A stretch of DNA of 64,000 nucleotides from Polyangiaceae bacterium (GTDB lineage Bacteria; Myxococcota_A; Polyangia; Polyangiales; Polyangiaceae), in the NCBI GenBank assembly GCA_013361525.1, contig JABFXY010000134.1, positions 1-64,000 on the forward strand, in the 5' to 3' direction. The notes beneath the pieces were generated by a model, which was not told where the DNA came from, ran no database searches, and was given only the letters and a program-made list of their open reading frames with translations. This document shows, one piece after another, positions 9,015 through 19,994 of this stretch. The translations under genes were made by a program, and so were the position numbers. Numbering within the stretch: the stretch's first letter is position 1; each line of letters opens with the position of its first letter.

Positions 9015-9047
9015 AGCGGCTGGTGCGGCAGGTTCGCACCGGCCGCT
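9015..9047 (+). terminator. Intrinsic terminator after hcp
   Basis: A 13-bp stem (9015-9027 with 9035-9047, one G-U pair) with a 7-nt loop is followed by GGCCGTTTT. It separates hcp from tssE. Confidence 0.75.
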
Positions 9048-9149
9048 GGCCGTTTTGTGGTGTCGGCCGTCTGTAGTGTTTGGCCGCTTATCGTTCTGCG
9101 CGCGTTTTGGCGAACCGCTCTCGTTCGCTCGTTGCTATTCTCGGTCGCC

Positions 9150-9575
9150 GTGTCGACGTCGTTGTTCACGAAGCTCGAGCGTGCTGCCGACCCGACCAAC
9201 AACGAGCGGCACACGTGGAAGTCGGAAGACACCGCGTCGGCCGTGATCCGTCACATCAAGCAGATGCTGACGACGCGCCACGGCAGCTCCATCACCGTGC
9301 CGGACTACGGCGTCCCGGACGTCACGCACTTGCTGCACGACATGACGGAGGCGATCGCCGTCATTCAGCGGAGCGTGAAGACGAGCATCCAGATGTACGA
9401 GCCGCGGCTGAAGAACGTCCAGATTCGTCACGTCCGCAACACGAACGAGGTCGGCCAGCCCGCGATGATGTTCGAGATCAGCGGGCACCTCGTGCTCGCC
9501 GACGGGCGGCGGCAGCCGCTTCGCATCGGCACGACGATGGACGAGCACGGAAACGTAGAGATACAGGAGCTTTGA
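9150..9575 (+). CDS. tssE: T6SS baseplate protein TssE (gp25-like)
   Basis: 141 residues from the GTG at 9150. The GPW/gp25 family core is visible: an N-terminal segment SLFTKLE, then SAVIRHIKQMLTTRHGSS, VPDYGVPD and YEPRLKNVQIRHV, and a C-terminal EISGHLVLADGR strand. TssE is a wedge component of the T6SS baseplate and triggers sheath polymerisation. The frame is open to 9057, but the extra residues are hydrophobic, unlike TssE, and overlap the stretch just after the hcp terminator, so the GTG was chosen. tssF follows after 66 bp. Confidence 0.9.
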   Translation: MSTSLFTKLERAADPTNNERHTWKSEDTASAVIRHIKQMLTTRHGSSITVPDYGVPDVTHLLHDMTEAIAVIQRSVKTSIQMYEPRLKNVQIRHVRNTNEVGQPAMMFEISGHLVLADGRRQPLRIGTTMDEHGNVEIQEL

Positions 9576-9641
9576 GCGCGCGCTCGCGCCGGTGTGGGCA
9601 GTTGACAGCCCGCGCCTCGCGAGGTCGACTGGCACCGCCGG

Positions 9642-11411
9642 ATGTTCAACAAGTACTTCCAGGATGAGCTCAGCTACCTCCGTGAGCTCGGTAAGGAGTT
9701 CGCGGCCGCCTACCCCGGGATCGGGCCGATGCTCGCCGAGCGAGGAGGAGATCCCGACGTCGAACGCCTGCTCGAAGGCGTCGCGTTCCTCACCGGAAAG
9801 ATCCGGCAAAAGATCGACGACGAGCTGCCCGAGGTCATCCACTCGGTCGCCGCGCTGCTCTTCCCCCACTACGTCCGGCAGGTCCCGTCGACGAGCATCG
9901 TGGAGTTCACGCCGCTGCCCAACGTCGTGCGCGAGCGCCTGCTCGTTCCGCGCGGCTCGGAGGTGGGATCGGTTCCCGTCGACGGCGTTTCGTGTCGCTT
10001 CCGCACGACGCAAGACGTGGAGCTCTTGCCCCTCGCGATCGAGGACGTTCGCGTCGACACCAACCAGACCCTCGCGCAGACGCTTCGAATCGAGCTCCGC
10101 CTCACCGGCGGCGCGAACTTCGCCGCGCTGAACCTGAAGACGATCCGCTTTTACATCCAGGGTGAGCGACGCCTTCAAGACGACGTGCGCCTGTGGCTCG
10201 GCGAGCACGTCGACAGCCTCGCGATCGCGTCGGTCGATTCGGGTGGGCGCGACAACGTGCTCAACGTTCCGCCGCGGCGTGCCCTCGAGCTCGTCGGCTT
10301 CGCGGAAGAGCAGGCGCTCATCCCCTTCCCTCCGACGGTGTTCCCCGGCTTCCGCCTCTTGCAGGAGTACTTCACGCTCCCGCAGAAGTTCGCGTTCTTC
10401 GACTTCGGCGGCTTCGAGCGTCTACCAGCGGAGAAAATCGGCGACCGTTTCGCGATCCTCATCCAGTTCCGCGACTCGATGCCCCCGAACACGCGTGTCG
10501 GAAAAGAGAACTTCAAGCTCTTCTGTTCGCCGGTCGTGAACCTGTTCCCGCACCCGACCGATCCGATCAAACCCGACCCGACGAAACACGAGTACCTCGT
10601 GCGGCCCTCGGGCGGCGATCCGAACGGCTTCGAGATCTACAGCATCGACAACGTCGTCGGCATCGCGCGCAAGACGAGTCAGCGCGTGAAGATCCCGTCG
10701 TTCTTGTCGTTCGAGCACGAGCTGGATCCGGAGGCCGCAGAGCGCGGCGTCTTCTACCAACAACACCTGCGACCGGCGCCGGTCGGCGACGGCGTCGACG
10801 TCTACACGTCCTTCGGCACCCCTGCCGACGTGAAGTCGCTGCCCGACTTCGACGTCATCAGCATCGACTCGACGTGCACGAATCGTCGCCTGCCTTCGCA
10901 GCTCAAGCTCGGGGACTTGCGCGTGTCGACGGCGACATCTCCGGCGGTCGCGACGTTCAGCAACATCGCGCCGGTGACGCAGCCGCTTCCGCCGCCCGTC
11001 GGTCGCGAGCTGCAGTGGCGCGTGCTCGCGCACATGGCGATGACCTATCGCTCGATCGCCGAGCTCGAGGTCCTTCGCGGGACGGTCGACATCTACAACT
11101 TCCAAGCGCTCATCGATCGCCAGGCCGCGCGCGCGAATCAGCTCCGCGTCGCCGCCATCAAATCGATCGAGGTGAGCCCGACGGACAGGCTCTACCGCGG
11201 CGCACCGATTCGCGGGATCGCAGCGCGGCTCGAGCTCGACGAGACGGGCTTCGCCGGCGAAGGGGACATGTACCTGTTCGCGTCGGTCCTCAACGAAATG
11301 TTCGCTTCCTACGTCGCGCTCAACTCGTTCACGCAGCTCACGATCACGGGTCAGAGCACACGCGTGGAGTACAAATGGGAACCCAAGAACGGTCATCGCT
11401 ACCTGATCTGA
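9642..11411 (+). CDS. tssF: T6SS baseplate protein TssF
   Basis: 589 residues, the usual length for TssF (VasA/ImpG). The N-terminus MFNKYFQDELSYLRELGKEF followed by YPGIGPMLAERGGDPDVERL is diagnostic. Later blocks include FPHYVRQVPSTSIVEF, the FRLLQEYFTLPQKFAFFD segment, and a C-terminal LNSFTQLTI region. TssF pairs with TssG in the baseplate wedge. The 3' end overlaps tssG by 37 bp in another frame, indicating translational coupling. Confidence 0.95.
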   Translation: MFNKYFQDELSYLRELGKEFAAAYPGIGPMLAERGGDPDVERLLEGVAFLTGKIRQKIDDELPEVIHSVAALLFPHYVRQVPSTSIVEFTPLPNVVRERLLVPRGSEVGSVPVDGVSCRFRTTQDVELLPLAIEDVRVDTNQTLAQTLRIELRLTGGANFAALNLKTIRFYIQGERRLQDDVRLWLGEHVDSLAIASVDSGGRDNVLNVPPRRALELVGFAEEQALIPFPPTVFPGFRLLQEYFTLPQKFAFFDFGGFERLPAEKIGDRFAILIQFRDSMPPNTRVGKENFKLFCSPVVNLFPHPTDPIKPDPTKHEYLVRPSGGDPNGFEIYSIDNVVGIARKTSQRVKIPSFLSFEHELDPEAAERGVFYQQHLRPAPVGDGVDVYTSFGTPADVKSLPDFDVISIDSTCTNRRLPSQLKLGDLRVSTATSPAVATFSNIAPVTQPLPPPVGRELQWRVLAHMAMTYRSIAELEVLRGTVDIYNFQALIDRQAARANQLRVAAIKSIEVSPTDRLYRGAPIRGIAARLELDETGFAGEGDMYLFASVLNEMFASYVALNSFTQLTITGQSTRVEYKWEPKNGHRYLI

Positions 11412-12487
11412 CGGGCGAGGACCTTCGGCCGTTCCTCGAACGAGGACCCCGCTTCGGGTTCTACCAGCTGCTCTATCTGCTCGAGCGCGTGCACTCGGGC
11501 TCCGCGCCGATCGGCGTGCAGGGCCCGGTCCAGCAAGAGAAGATCCGCATTCGGCCGTCCGCAGGGATGGGCTTTCCGTCGAGCGACGTCGAGTCGGTCG
11601 AGCAAATCTCGCCGGCCGACGGTCCCGCGAAGACGCGCATCACGACGACGTTCCTCGGCCTCTACGGCGTCTCGTCACCGCTGTTTTCGTACTTCGTCGA
11701 GCAGATCGCGCAGAACGATCACCAAGGCGTCCCGCAGCCGGTTCGTGACGTCCTCGACGTCGTTCATCACCGCGTCTTCAGCCTGCTCTACCGCACGTGG
11801 ACGAAGTACCGCCTCTACGTCGGCTACAAGACGAAGGGGCAAGACCCCTTCACACGCCGCATGTTGTGCGCGGCCGGCATCGACGGCTTCGGCGCGCACA
11901 CGCCACCGATCCACAAGTTCCTGTTCCTTCGGTACGCGCCGATGCTCGCGTGGCGCGCGCGAACGGCGCACGGGCTCAACACCGCGCTGCAAGAGCTGTT
12001 CGGCAACCACGGCGTGAAGATCGATCAGTTCATCGGCGCGTGGACGCTGATCGAAAAGCCCTATCGCAACCGCCTCGGCCAGGCCAACGCGGCCCTCGGG
12101 CAGTCGCTCACGATCGGCAAGTTCGTCTTCGACGCTTCCAGCCGATACAAGATCATCCTCGGGCCGCTCGGCTACGACGATTACCTTGCGTTCCTCCCGG
12201 GCGGGCACAAGCGGCCGCTCCTCCGCGGCGTCTGCGCCGTGTTCACGCGCGGCATCTACGACGTGCTCCTCGAGCTGCACGTGAAGCCGGACGCGGCACC
12301 GCGTTTTCAGCTCGGCTCACCACGCGCATCGACGATCAAGCGAACGGCGTGGCTCGGTGGTCCGAAGAAGCCGTTCGTCCTCACCGTCCCGCTCGAGGAT
12401 CCCAAGCCCGAGGGCGAGACGACCGACGACGAAGAGCGTGGCGAGCCGCCGCCGAATCCGTTCGAGACGGCGGACGTCCTGGACTGA
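11375..12487 (+). CDS. tssG: T6SS baseplate protein TssG
   Basis: 370 residues from the ATG at 11375, inside the end of tssF. TssG (VasB/ImpH) features: an early GFYQLLYLLER motif, the IRIRPSAGMGFPSSDV block, TTFLGLYGVSSPLFSYF, and a C-terminal LGPLGYDDYLAFLPGG segment. TssG joins TssF and TssE in the baseplate wedge. The frame is open far upstream within tssF, but homology begins at this ATG. The acidic, Pro-rich last 30 residues are not conserved in the family. Confidence 0.93.
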   Translation: MGTQERSSLPDLTGEDLRPFLERGPRFGFYQLLYLLERVHSGSAPIGVQGPVQQEKIRIRPSAGMGFPSSDVESVEQISPADGPAKTRITTTFLGLYGVSSPLFSYFVEQIAQNDHQGVPQPVRDVLDVVHHRVFSLLYRTWTKYRLYVGYKTKGQDPFTRRMLCAAGIDGFGAHTPPIHKFLFLRYAPMLAWRARTAHGLNTALQELFGNHGVKIDQFIGAWTLIEKPYRNRLGQANAALGQSLTIGKFVFDASSRYKIILGPLGYDDYLAFLPGGHKRPLLRGVCAVFTRGIYDVLLELHVKPDAAPRFQLGSPRASTIKRTAWLGGPKKPFVLTVPLEDPKPEGETTDDEERGEPPPNPFETADVLD

Positions 12488-12489
12488 TC

Positions 12490-12515
12490 GACGCGCGGCG
12501 AGCGCCGCGGGCGTC
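12490..12515. terminator. Hairpin between convergent tssG and lipoprotein gene
   Basis: GACGC pairs with GCGTC around an inner GCGGCG/CGCCGC stem with a small bulge. It fills the 30-bp gap between convergent genes. No U-run follows on either side, so its strength is uncertain. Confidence 0.5.
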
Positions 12516-12517
12516 GG

Positions 12518-13165
12518 CTAGTACAGAATCAGGCTAGAGACCGCGGCGTTCACTTCGTCGGCGATCGCGTCGATCTCACCCTTGTGGACGATCTGCACGA
12601 GCAACACGCGCTTGTCGTTCCGGACGAGGATCTCCGTCGCGTAAGAGTGGAACGGCTCCGGCTTGCCCCGAACGCTCGAGCGAATGAGGTACGCGCGGCC
12701 CTGGCTGTTCGCGGTGCCGATGGGCTGGCGGCTCGCGTAGATCTTGCCGCCGAGATCGCGGGTCTCGACCTCGTAGCGTTTCTCGACCTCGGACCAGGTG
12801 TCGGTCGGGGGGTCGACGCGCTCGAGGATCGAGAAGATGAACTGCCGCGGGGACTGGTACGAAATGAAGCGCTTTTCCGCGGTGTAGTCGGCGTCGCGGA
12901 CGCTCCAGTCGATGGGCCGCGCGAACCGCACGTCACCTTCGAGGACGCCCACGCCCACCAGACGCGGCACGTTCAGCGTCTTTTCGTGGTCGAGCTTCGG
13001 GAAGTAGCTCTCGTAGCTGCGGTTGCCGTCGATGACGCCCCCGCCGTGCAGATAAAAGACGTCGTCGCGCTTCGGTGCTTGCTCCGCACCGCCGCACCCC
13101 GCAACCACGCTCGCGGCGGCCAGGATGACACCTGCCCCGCGCATCCGAGCCGAAGACGGACGCAT
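12518..13165 (-). CDS. Hypothetical lipoprotein next to the T6SS genes
   Basis: 215 residues with a lipoprotein signal ending in VAGC. The mature protein is mixed alpha/beta in appearance, with an IYASRQPIGTANSQGRAYLIRS segment and a KRVLLVQIVHKGE strand near the C-terminus; no family is recognised. The ATG at 13165 is preferred over a GTG one codon upstream. Convergent with tssG. A T6SS-linked role is suggested only by position. Confidence 0.7.
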   Translation of the reverse strand: MRPSSARMRGAGVILAAASVVAGCGGAEQAPKRDDVFYLHGGGVIDGNRSYESYFPKLDHEKTLNVPRLVGVGVLEGDVRFARPIDWSVRDADYTAEKRFISYQSPRQFIFSILERVDPPTDTWSEVEKRYEVETRDLGGKIYASRQPIGTANSQGRAYLIRSSVRGKPEPFHSYATEILVRNDKRVLLVQIVHKGEIDAIADEVNAAVSSLILY

Positions 13166-13299
13166 CACGGCAAGAATCTACGCCATCCGAGTCACCGCGC
13201 CCAAATAGCTTGTTGCCGAGATCCGAGGATCTTCGTCGCCCGGGCCCGCTTCATGAGTTTGCCCGGCCGGCTTCGGATGAAATATCGTTCGGATCGACC

Positions 13300-13923
13300 A
13301 TGGCTCCCTCGTCCGTCCTCGGGCCCACGCGTTTCGTCGCTCTGGCCGGCGTCGCCGCCATCCTCGCGACGACGTCTTGTGAGGCTGGGATCAGCTCGGG
13401 CATCGACTACCCCGACGTGTCGGGCATCGACCTCGATGGAAACGTCGTGACGCCCGAAGGCGGAGACAACGCGTCGATTTCGATCGGCGAGTTCAAGTTC
13501 GCGCCGGAGACGTGCACCGGGCTCGACCTGACCTTTGCGAAGGACGATCTCGACCAGGAGGACCTCACGCGGTTTCTCGCGCGGCAGAACGTGAACGTGA
13601 AGCCGAAACGCGCGCGTGACGATCTGTTCTGGTACGAGATCGAGAACAAGGAAGACGAGGGCGACGACTCCGTGCTCCGTCTCCGCCTGGCGGTCCTCAA
13701 GGATCGGTACGCCGCATCGAAGGATCTGCACGACGCGCTCCTGCAGCACGGACCGGGCTGGTGGGGCGTTCGCCGCGGCAACCTCGCGCTCCTCGCCCCG
13801 AGGGCGAGCCTCAAGACGGCGCTCCGCTTCGCCGTGAAGTACAAGCTCGTCTGCTGGGGAATGTTCACGTACGCGGGCAGCGACGACGCGTACGTGGTCG
13901 CGGGCGGCTACACCGAGTTCTGA
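13300..13923 (+). CDS. Hypothetical lipoprotein
   Basis: 207 residues from the ATG at 13300. A signal peptide ends in ATTSC, a lipobox-like site. The rest is acidic at first, then a basic and aromatic C-terminal half with GPGWWGVRRGNLALLAP. No family is recognised. The next gene starts about 100 bp downstream on the same strand and is also an exported protein. Confidence 0.6.
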   Translation: MAPSSVLGPTRFVALAGVAAILATTSCEAGISSGIDYPDVSGIDLDGNVVTPEGGDNASISIGEFKFAPETCTGLDLTFAKDDLDQEDLTRFLARQNVNVKPKRARDDLFWYEIENKEDEGDDSVLRLRLAVLKDRYAASKDLHDALLQHGPGWWGVRRGNLALLAPRASLKTALRFAVKYKLVCWGMFTYAGSDDAYVVAGGYTEF

Positions 13924-14021
13924 CGATCGGCGTTCGGCAGGAAACCTTCTCGCAGAAAACGCAGACGAGGAAACCCGTGGAAGGTCTTTCCAGCAAGGAC
14001 GCGAACGCGGATACTGAATGC

Positions 14022-14972
14022 ATGGCTTCGACTGAGAACCAGGCCCAACCGGCGCCGAAGAAGGGTGCCCCCCGGTGGCTCGTCCGCTCCGCCATCATCG
14101 GCAGCGCGCTCCTACCGCTGCCCACCGTGCTCGCTTACGGCTGCGATTCGCCGACGCAGTTCGACGATCTGTGCGGCTGGGTTCGTGATCCGAACAACTG
14201 CTACCGCGACTTCTTCGTCGACGTCGGCGCGAGCTGCGGGGCGACCCCCGACACGCGCGTTGGTTCGTTCGCCGGCCGCGACAAGCTCGGCGAGTGTTAC
14301 CTCTCCGCGGGCGGTGTCGTCGTGTTCGAGCCGCCGATCGATCTCGCGCTTCCGCCCGGGGACAACCCCGAGCCGCTCAAGATCAAGGTGATCAACCCCG
14401 ATCAGACGGAGTGCGCGGAGTTCGAGTTTCGCGCGAAGTACGACTTCAAGGCGACGTTCGAGGGCGATCCGCTTCCCGACGCGGGTGTCGACGCGAACGA
14501 CCTTCCGGAGGAGTTCATCCTGGGCGGGACGTTCGACATGGCCGGCGGCAGGGACAGCGACATCCTCAACGTCACGTGCCCCGGAGGCGAGACGTTCACG
14601 TTCGACCGCCTGCAAGTCACACGCTGCCGTGAGTTCGAGGCCATCTTGCCGCACGCGGAGATCGACTTCTCCCCGGGCGGTATCGAGCAGACGGGCGTGA
14701 TCCGGTTGAACGTCTTCTACCCTCCGACCGAGGGCGAGCTCTCGAACGCGCAGCCGGTGCCGATCAACTACTTCGAGTGCGTGATCCCGGCGGCGCCGCC
14801 CGCTTGTGAAAATGGCGTGAAAGACGGCGCCGAGACGGACATCGACTGCGGCGGTGGTTTCTGCACGTCGCGGTGCGACGACGGCCAGCTCTGCATCACC
14901 GACGACGACTGCCTGAGCAGCGCGTGCGTCGTGGACATGGGCATCAAGAAGTGCGCGGGCGGCGCGCCCTGA
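14022..14972 (+). CDS. Exported protein with C-terminal Cys-rich repeat
   Basis: 316 residues. A basic N-terminus followed by a hydrophobic segment (about 25-40) suggests secretion or anchoring. The middle part is a beta-rich domain with scattered cysteines. The C-terminus (about 265-316) is a single Cys-rich unit with NGVKDGAETDIDCGG, then CxxxCxxGxxC and DCxSxxC spacing. This unit is common on secreted proteins of Polyangia and probably forms disulfides. The ATG at 14022 was chosen because the signal starts there. Function unknown. Confidence 0.7.
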   Translation: MASTENQAQPAPKKGAPRWLVRSAIIGSALLPLPTVLAYGCDSPTQFDDLCGWVRDPNNCYRDFFVDVGASCGATPDTRVGSFAGRDKLGECYLSAGGVVVFEPPIDLALPPGDNPEPLKIKVINPDQTECAEFEFRAKYDFKATFEGDPLPDAGVDANDLPEEFILGGTFDMAGGRDSDILNVTCPGGETFTFDRLQVTRCREFEAILPHAEIDFSPGGIEQTGVIRLNVFYPPTEGELSNAQPVPINYFECVIPAAPPACENGVKDGAETDIDCGGGFCTSRCDDGQLCITDDDCLSSACVVDMGIKKCAGGAP

Positions 14973-15055
14973 AACGCCCAGCTCCGACAGGCTGAGCCGC
15001 GGGCGTGCGTTCGAGACGCTTCCGCGGCTGAGTTCTTCGTGCGACGCTCGTCGTC

Positions 15056-15682
15056 GTGGGAGCGCCGCGCATCGAGGACGTCTGGGAGGCGATCGACGCG
15101 GCTTTTACCCGTGTTCACGACCGACATCCCGACGCGCTCATGTGCCGATCGGGCTGCGCCGATTGCTGCGGGAAGGTCGCCTTTCTGACGGTCGCTGCCT
15201 TCGAGGCGCAGATCATCCGTCGCTACCTGGCACAGATCGACGATGCGGAACGGGCGCGCCTCGTCACGCTCGCGTCGCGCAAAGAAGAGACGGGCTGCGT
15301 GATGCTCGACGACGACGCGCGCTGCTCGATCTATCCGGCGCGGCCGCTCGTCTGCAGGGCGTTCGGCCTGCCGTACCGCGTGTTGCCCGACCTCGCGTGG
15401 CCCGACGGCAAGCGACGTCTGCCCGTCGTGGACGGCGTCCTCGAGGCGGAGGAGCAGGTCGTCGATACCTGCTTCAAGAACTTCATGACGGTGCGGCCGA
15501 ACGAGCTCCCCGCCGAGATGGTGATTCATCAGCTGGGGCTGACGTCGCTTTCGAAGTCACTCGACGCGGCCGAGCCGAGCGACGTATCGCGCGAGCGGAC
15601 GATGTTGTCCGCGGTCATCCGCGAGGCGCTGGGGATCGAGACCGACGACGCTCGCGAAGAGCGTTCGCTACGAGACGAGTAG
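15056..15682 (+). CDS. YkgJ-family cysteine cluster protein
   Basis: 208 residues starting at a GTG. It has the zinc- or iron-sulfur-binding cysteine cluster of the YkgJ/FliB family: CRSGCADCC (30-38), then C at the start of CVMLDDDARCSIYPARPLVCRAFGLPYR. The biochemical role of the family is not settled; a metal-binding function is likely. It is convergent with the FHA gene and overlaps it by 15 bp. Confidence 0.8.
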   Translation: MGAPRIEDVWEAIDAAFTRVHDRHPDALMCRSGCADCCGKVAFLTVAAFEAQIIRRYLAQIDDAERARLVTLASRKEETGCVMLDDDARCSIYPARPLVCRAFGLPYRVLPDLAWPDGKRRLPVVDGVLEAEEQVVDTCFKNFMTVRPNELPAEMVIHQLGLTSLSKSLDAAEPSDVSRERTMLSAVIREALGIETDDAREERSLRDE

Positions 15683-16951
15683 TTTGACCACCAACGTCGT
15701 GCTGCCGAGACGAAGCCGATCGTTGTCGTGGAGCTGACGCTGTTCGCCGGGCGGGAGCTTCTGCTCGTTGAGGAAGGTGCCGTTGCGCGAGCCCTCGTCC
15801 TGCACGAAGGCTTGTCCCGTGGAGGGGTCGGCGTTCACGCTCGCGTGCCGTGAGGAAGAGCTCGCGTCGTTGATGCCGATCTCCACCTTGTCGGAGCCCG
15901 CGCGTCCGAGCTGCGTCTTGCCGCTGCGGATCGGCCAGAAGATGCCGCTCGGCTCGTTTTGGAAGGTGACGAGGAAGCCGACGAGGATGCCGTTGCCGGT
16001 GATTCCTGAGGGGCTCACGCCCTGCATCGCGGGCGCGGGACCGGACAGAACCCCCGGCGACTGCGGCAGCGCAGCCGGCGGCATCGGCGGCGGCGGCGCG
16101 ACAATCGGCGCGGGCCCACCCAAGCCTCCTCCGCCCAAACCGCCTCCAAACCCGCCCATTCCCGGCCCACCCATCCCCGGCGGGCCGACCATCGGCGGCG
16201 GAGCGAGCCCACCTCCCGGCCCTCCGCCGAGACCGCCGATCATCGGCGGCGGCGCAGCAGGCATTCCGCCGCCCGACACGGGAGGCGGTCCCATCGGCGG
16301 AGGTTGAAAGCCCATTTGCGCCGGTGCACCGGGAGGCGGCGCAAACGCCGGCGGAGGCGGATATGCGTTCTGATTGATCTGCGGCGGTGGACCGCCGAAC
16401 GCTGGCACCATCGGCGGCGCCGTCATCCCCATCGCGTGAGGCTGCGGCGGCGGCATGCCCATGCCCTGCATGCCCATCGGCTGACCAAAGCCGCCGCCGG
16501 GCATCTGTGGAGCACCCATCGGAGCAGCCGGCGGCGCACCATAGCCACCCGCCGAGGGGTTCGGCATCTGCGGCGCGCCACCGTGCGGCGCTACGCCGTG
16601 CGGCGCGCCCTGCGGTGCGTACCCTTGCGGCATCGGCGGAGCGCCGGGAGGCGCAGCTGGAGGAGCATTGCGTGCAGGCGACATCTGCGCCCACGGCGAG
16701 TTCGAGATGTCGCCGTACGCTCCGCCACCGGTCGGTGCATACGCTCCGCCGCCGCCACCGCCGCCCGGGGGAGGTGGATACCCGCCGCCCATCGACGAGC
16801 CGGTCATCGGCGCCGGCGGAGGCGGCATACCCCCACCCGACATTCCTCCGCCCATCGGCGGAGGTGCGCCGCCGCCGGCGGAGTTCCCGCACATGTTGCA
16901 GGACGAGTCCCCGTCTTGGAGCATCCATCCACAGCTGGGGCACGGCTTCAT
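15668..16951 (-). CDS. Zinc-ribbon, Pro/Gly-rich and FHA-domain protein
   Basis: 427 residues from the ATG at 16951. The N-terminus is a short zinc ribbon, CPSCGWMLQDGDSSCNMCG (4-22). About 290 residues of low-complexity Pro/Gly/Met/Ala sequence follow. The C-terminal FHA domain (about 330-427) has LGRAG, SSRHASV and GSRNGTFLN, the expected phosphopeptide-binding motifs. A cytoplasmic adaptor for phosphorylated partners is likely. The frame is open for 21 codons upstream; the zinc ribbon favours the later start. Many other myxobacterial signalling proteins share this ribbon-disorder-FHA layout. Confidence 0.8.
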   Translation of the reverse strand: MKPCPSCGWMLQDGDSSCNMCGNSAGGGAPPPMGGGMSGGGMPPPPAPMTGSSMGGGYPPPPGGGGGGGAYAPTGGGAYGDISNSPWAQMSPARNAPPAAPPGAPPMPQGYAPQGAPHGVAPHGGAPQMPNPSAGGYGAPPAAPMGAPQMPGGGFGQPMGMQGMGMPPPQPHAMGMTAPPMVPAFGGPPPQINQNAYPPPPAFAPPPGAPAQMGFQPPPMGPPPVSGGGMPAAPPPMIGGLGGGPGGGLAPPPMVGPPGMGGPGMGGFGGGLGGGGLGGPAPIVAPPPPMPPAALPQSPGVLSGPAPAMQGVSPSGITGNGILVGFLVTFQNEPSGIFWPIRSGKTQLGRAGSDKVEIGINDASSSSRHASVNADPSTGQAFVQDEGSRNGTFLNEQKLPPGEQRQLHDNDRLRLGSTTLVVKLLVS

Positions 16952-17178
16952 CGCGCGACGCCTCTTCGCGCAGACGGCGACCCGCTGCGCCTCGACCGAC
17001 GACAACACGCGCAATCACTTGCGCGAAGGAAAACGTACGTAGCAGCGAGCTCGAGCTGCACTGGCACCTGAAGGTAAAGGCCAACGATTGACGTTGCAAG
17101 CAGGTGAACGCGTCTCGCGCGAGACGCGCGCCAACACCTCCGCGAGGAGCGCATTTGCCTGCGATGTAGCCGAACGCA

Positions 17179-17214
17179 CGAAAGGCCCGAGCGCGTTGTC
17201 GCTCGAGCCTTTCG
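17179..17214 (-). terminator. Terminator after lon
   Basis: A 15-bp imperfect inverted repeat around CGTTGT (one mismatch) lies just past the lon stop codon. Read on the minus strand, the stem ends in CCTTTCG. The rest of the 289-bp gap (16952-17240) shows nothing else. Confidence 0.6.
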
Positions 17215-17240
17215 CTCACTTCACGGTCGGAGAGTACCCG

Positions 17241-19676
<2,436 letters not shown>

Positions 19677-19994
19677 TGGCAGGTTTGCCTCGGGGTGCCT
19701 TGTGGTTGGGCTGGTGGTGGACCGAAGGTCGCGCAGTGTCTCGCGCGAACAGGGACAACTTGTGACCGGGGAGGCGGGGGCGCCAGCGCGATGTCTACCA
19801 GAAGCCCCAGACGAGCGGCCTCCAGTGCGTACTTCTTGAACCGCGGCCGCCTAAAGCGCCACGTTAAAACCGGACTGGTTGCGGTCAAACCCCTTTTTCA
19901 CGCCCACGTCGACAGCCGCCCCGCAGCACGTCTGCCCCGACTTCTTTGAGGACGCCTCACCTGACGGACGCACGACGGGTGTAGCATCGAGGCA
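19677..19994. other. Intergenic region between lon and a kinase gene
   Basis: The 318-bp divergent gap must hold promoters for both genes. I see no convincing -35/-10 pair, CIRCE or palindrome, and no coding frame. Confidence 0.5.
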
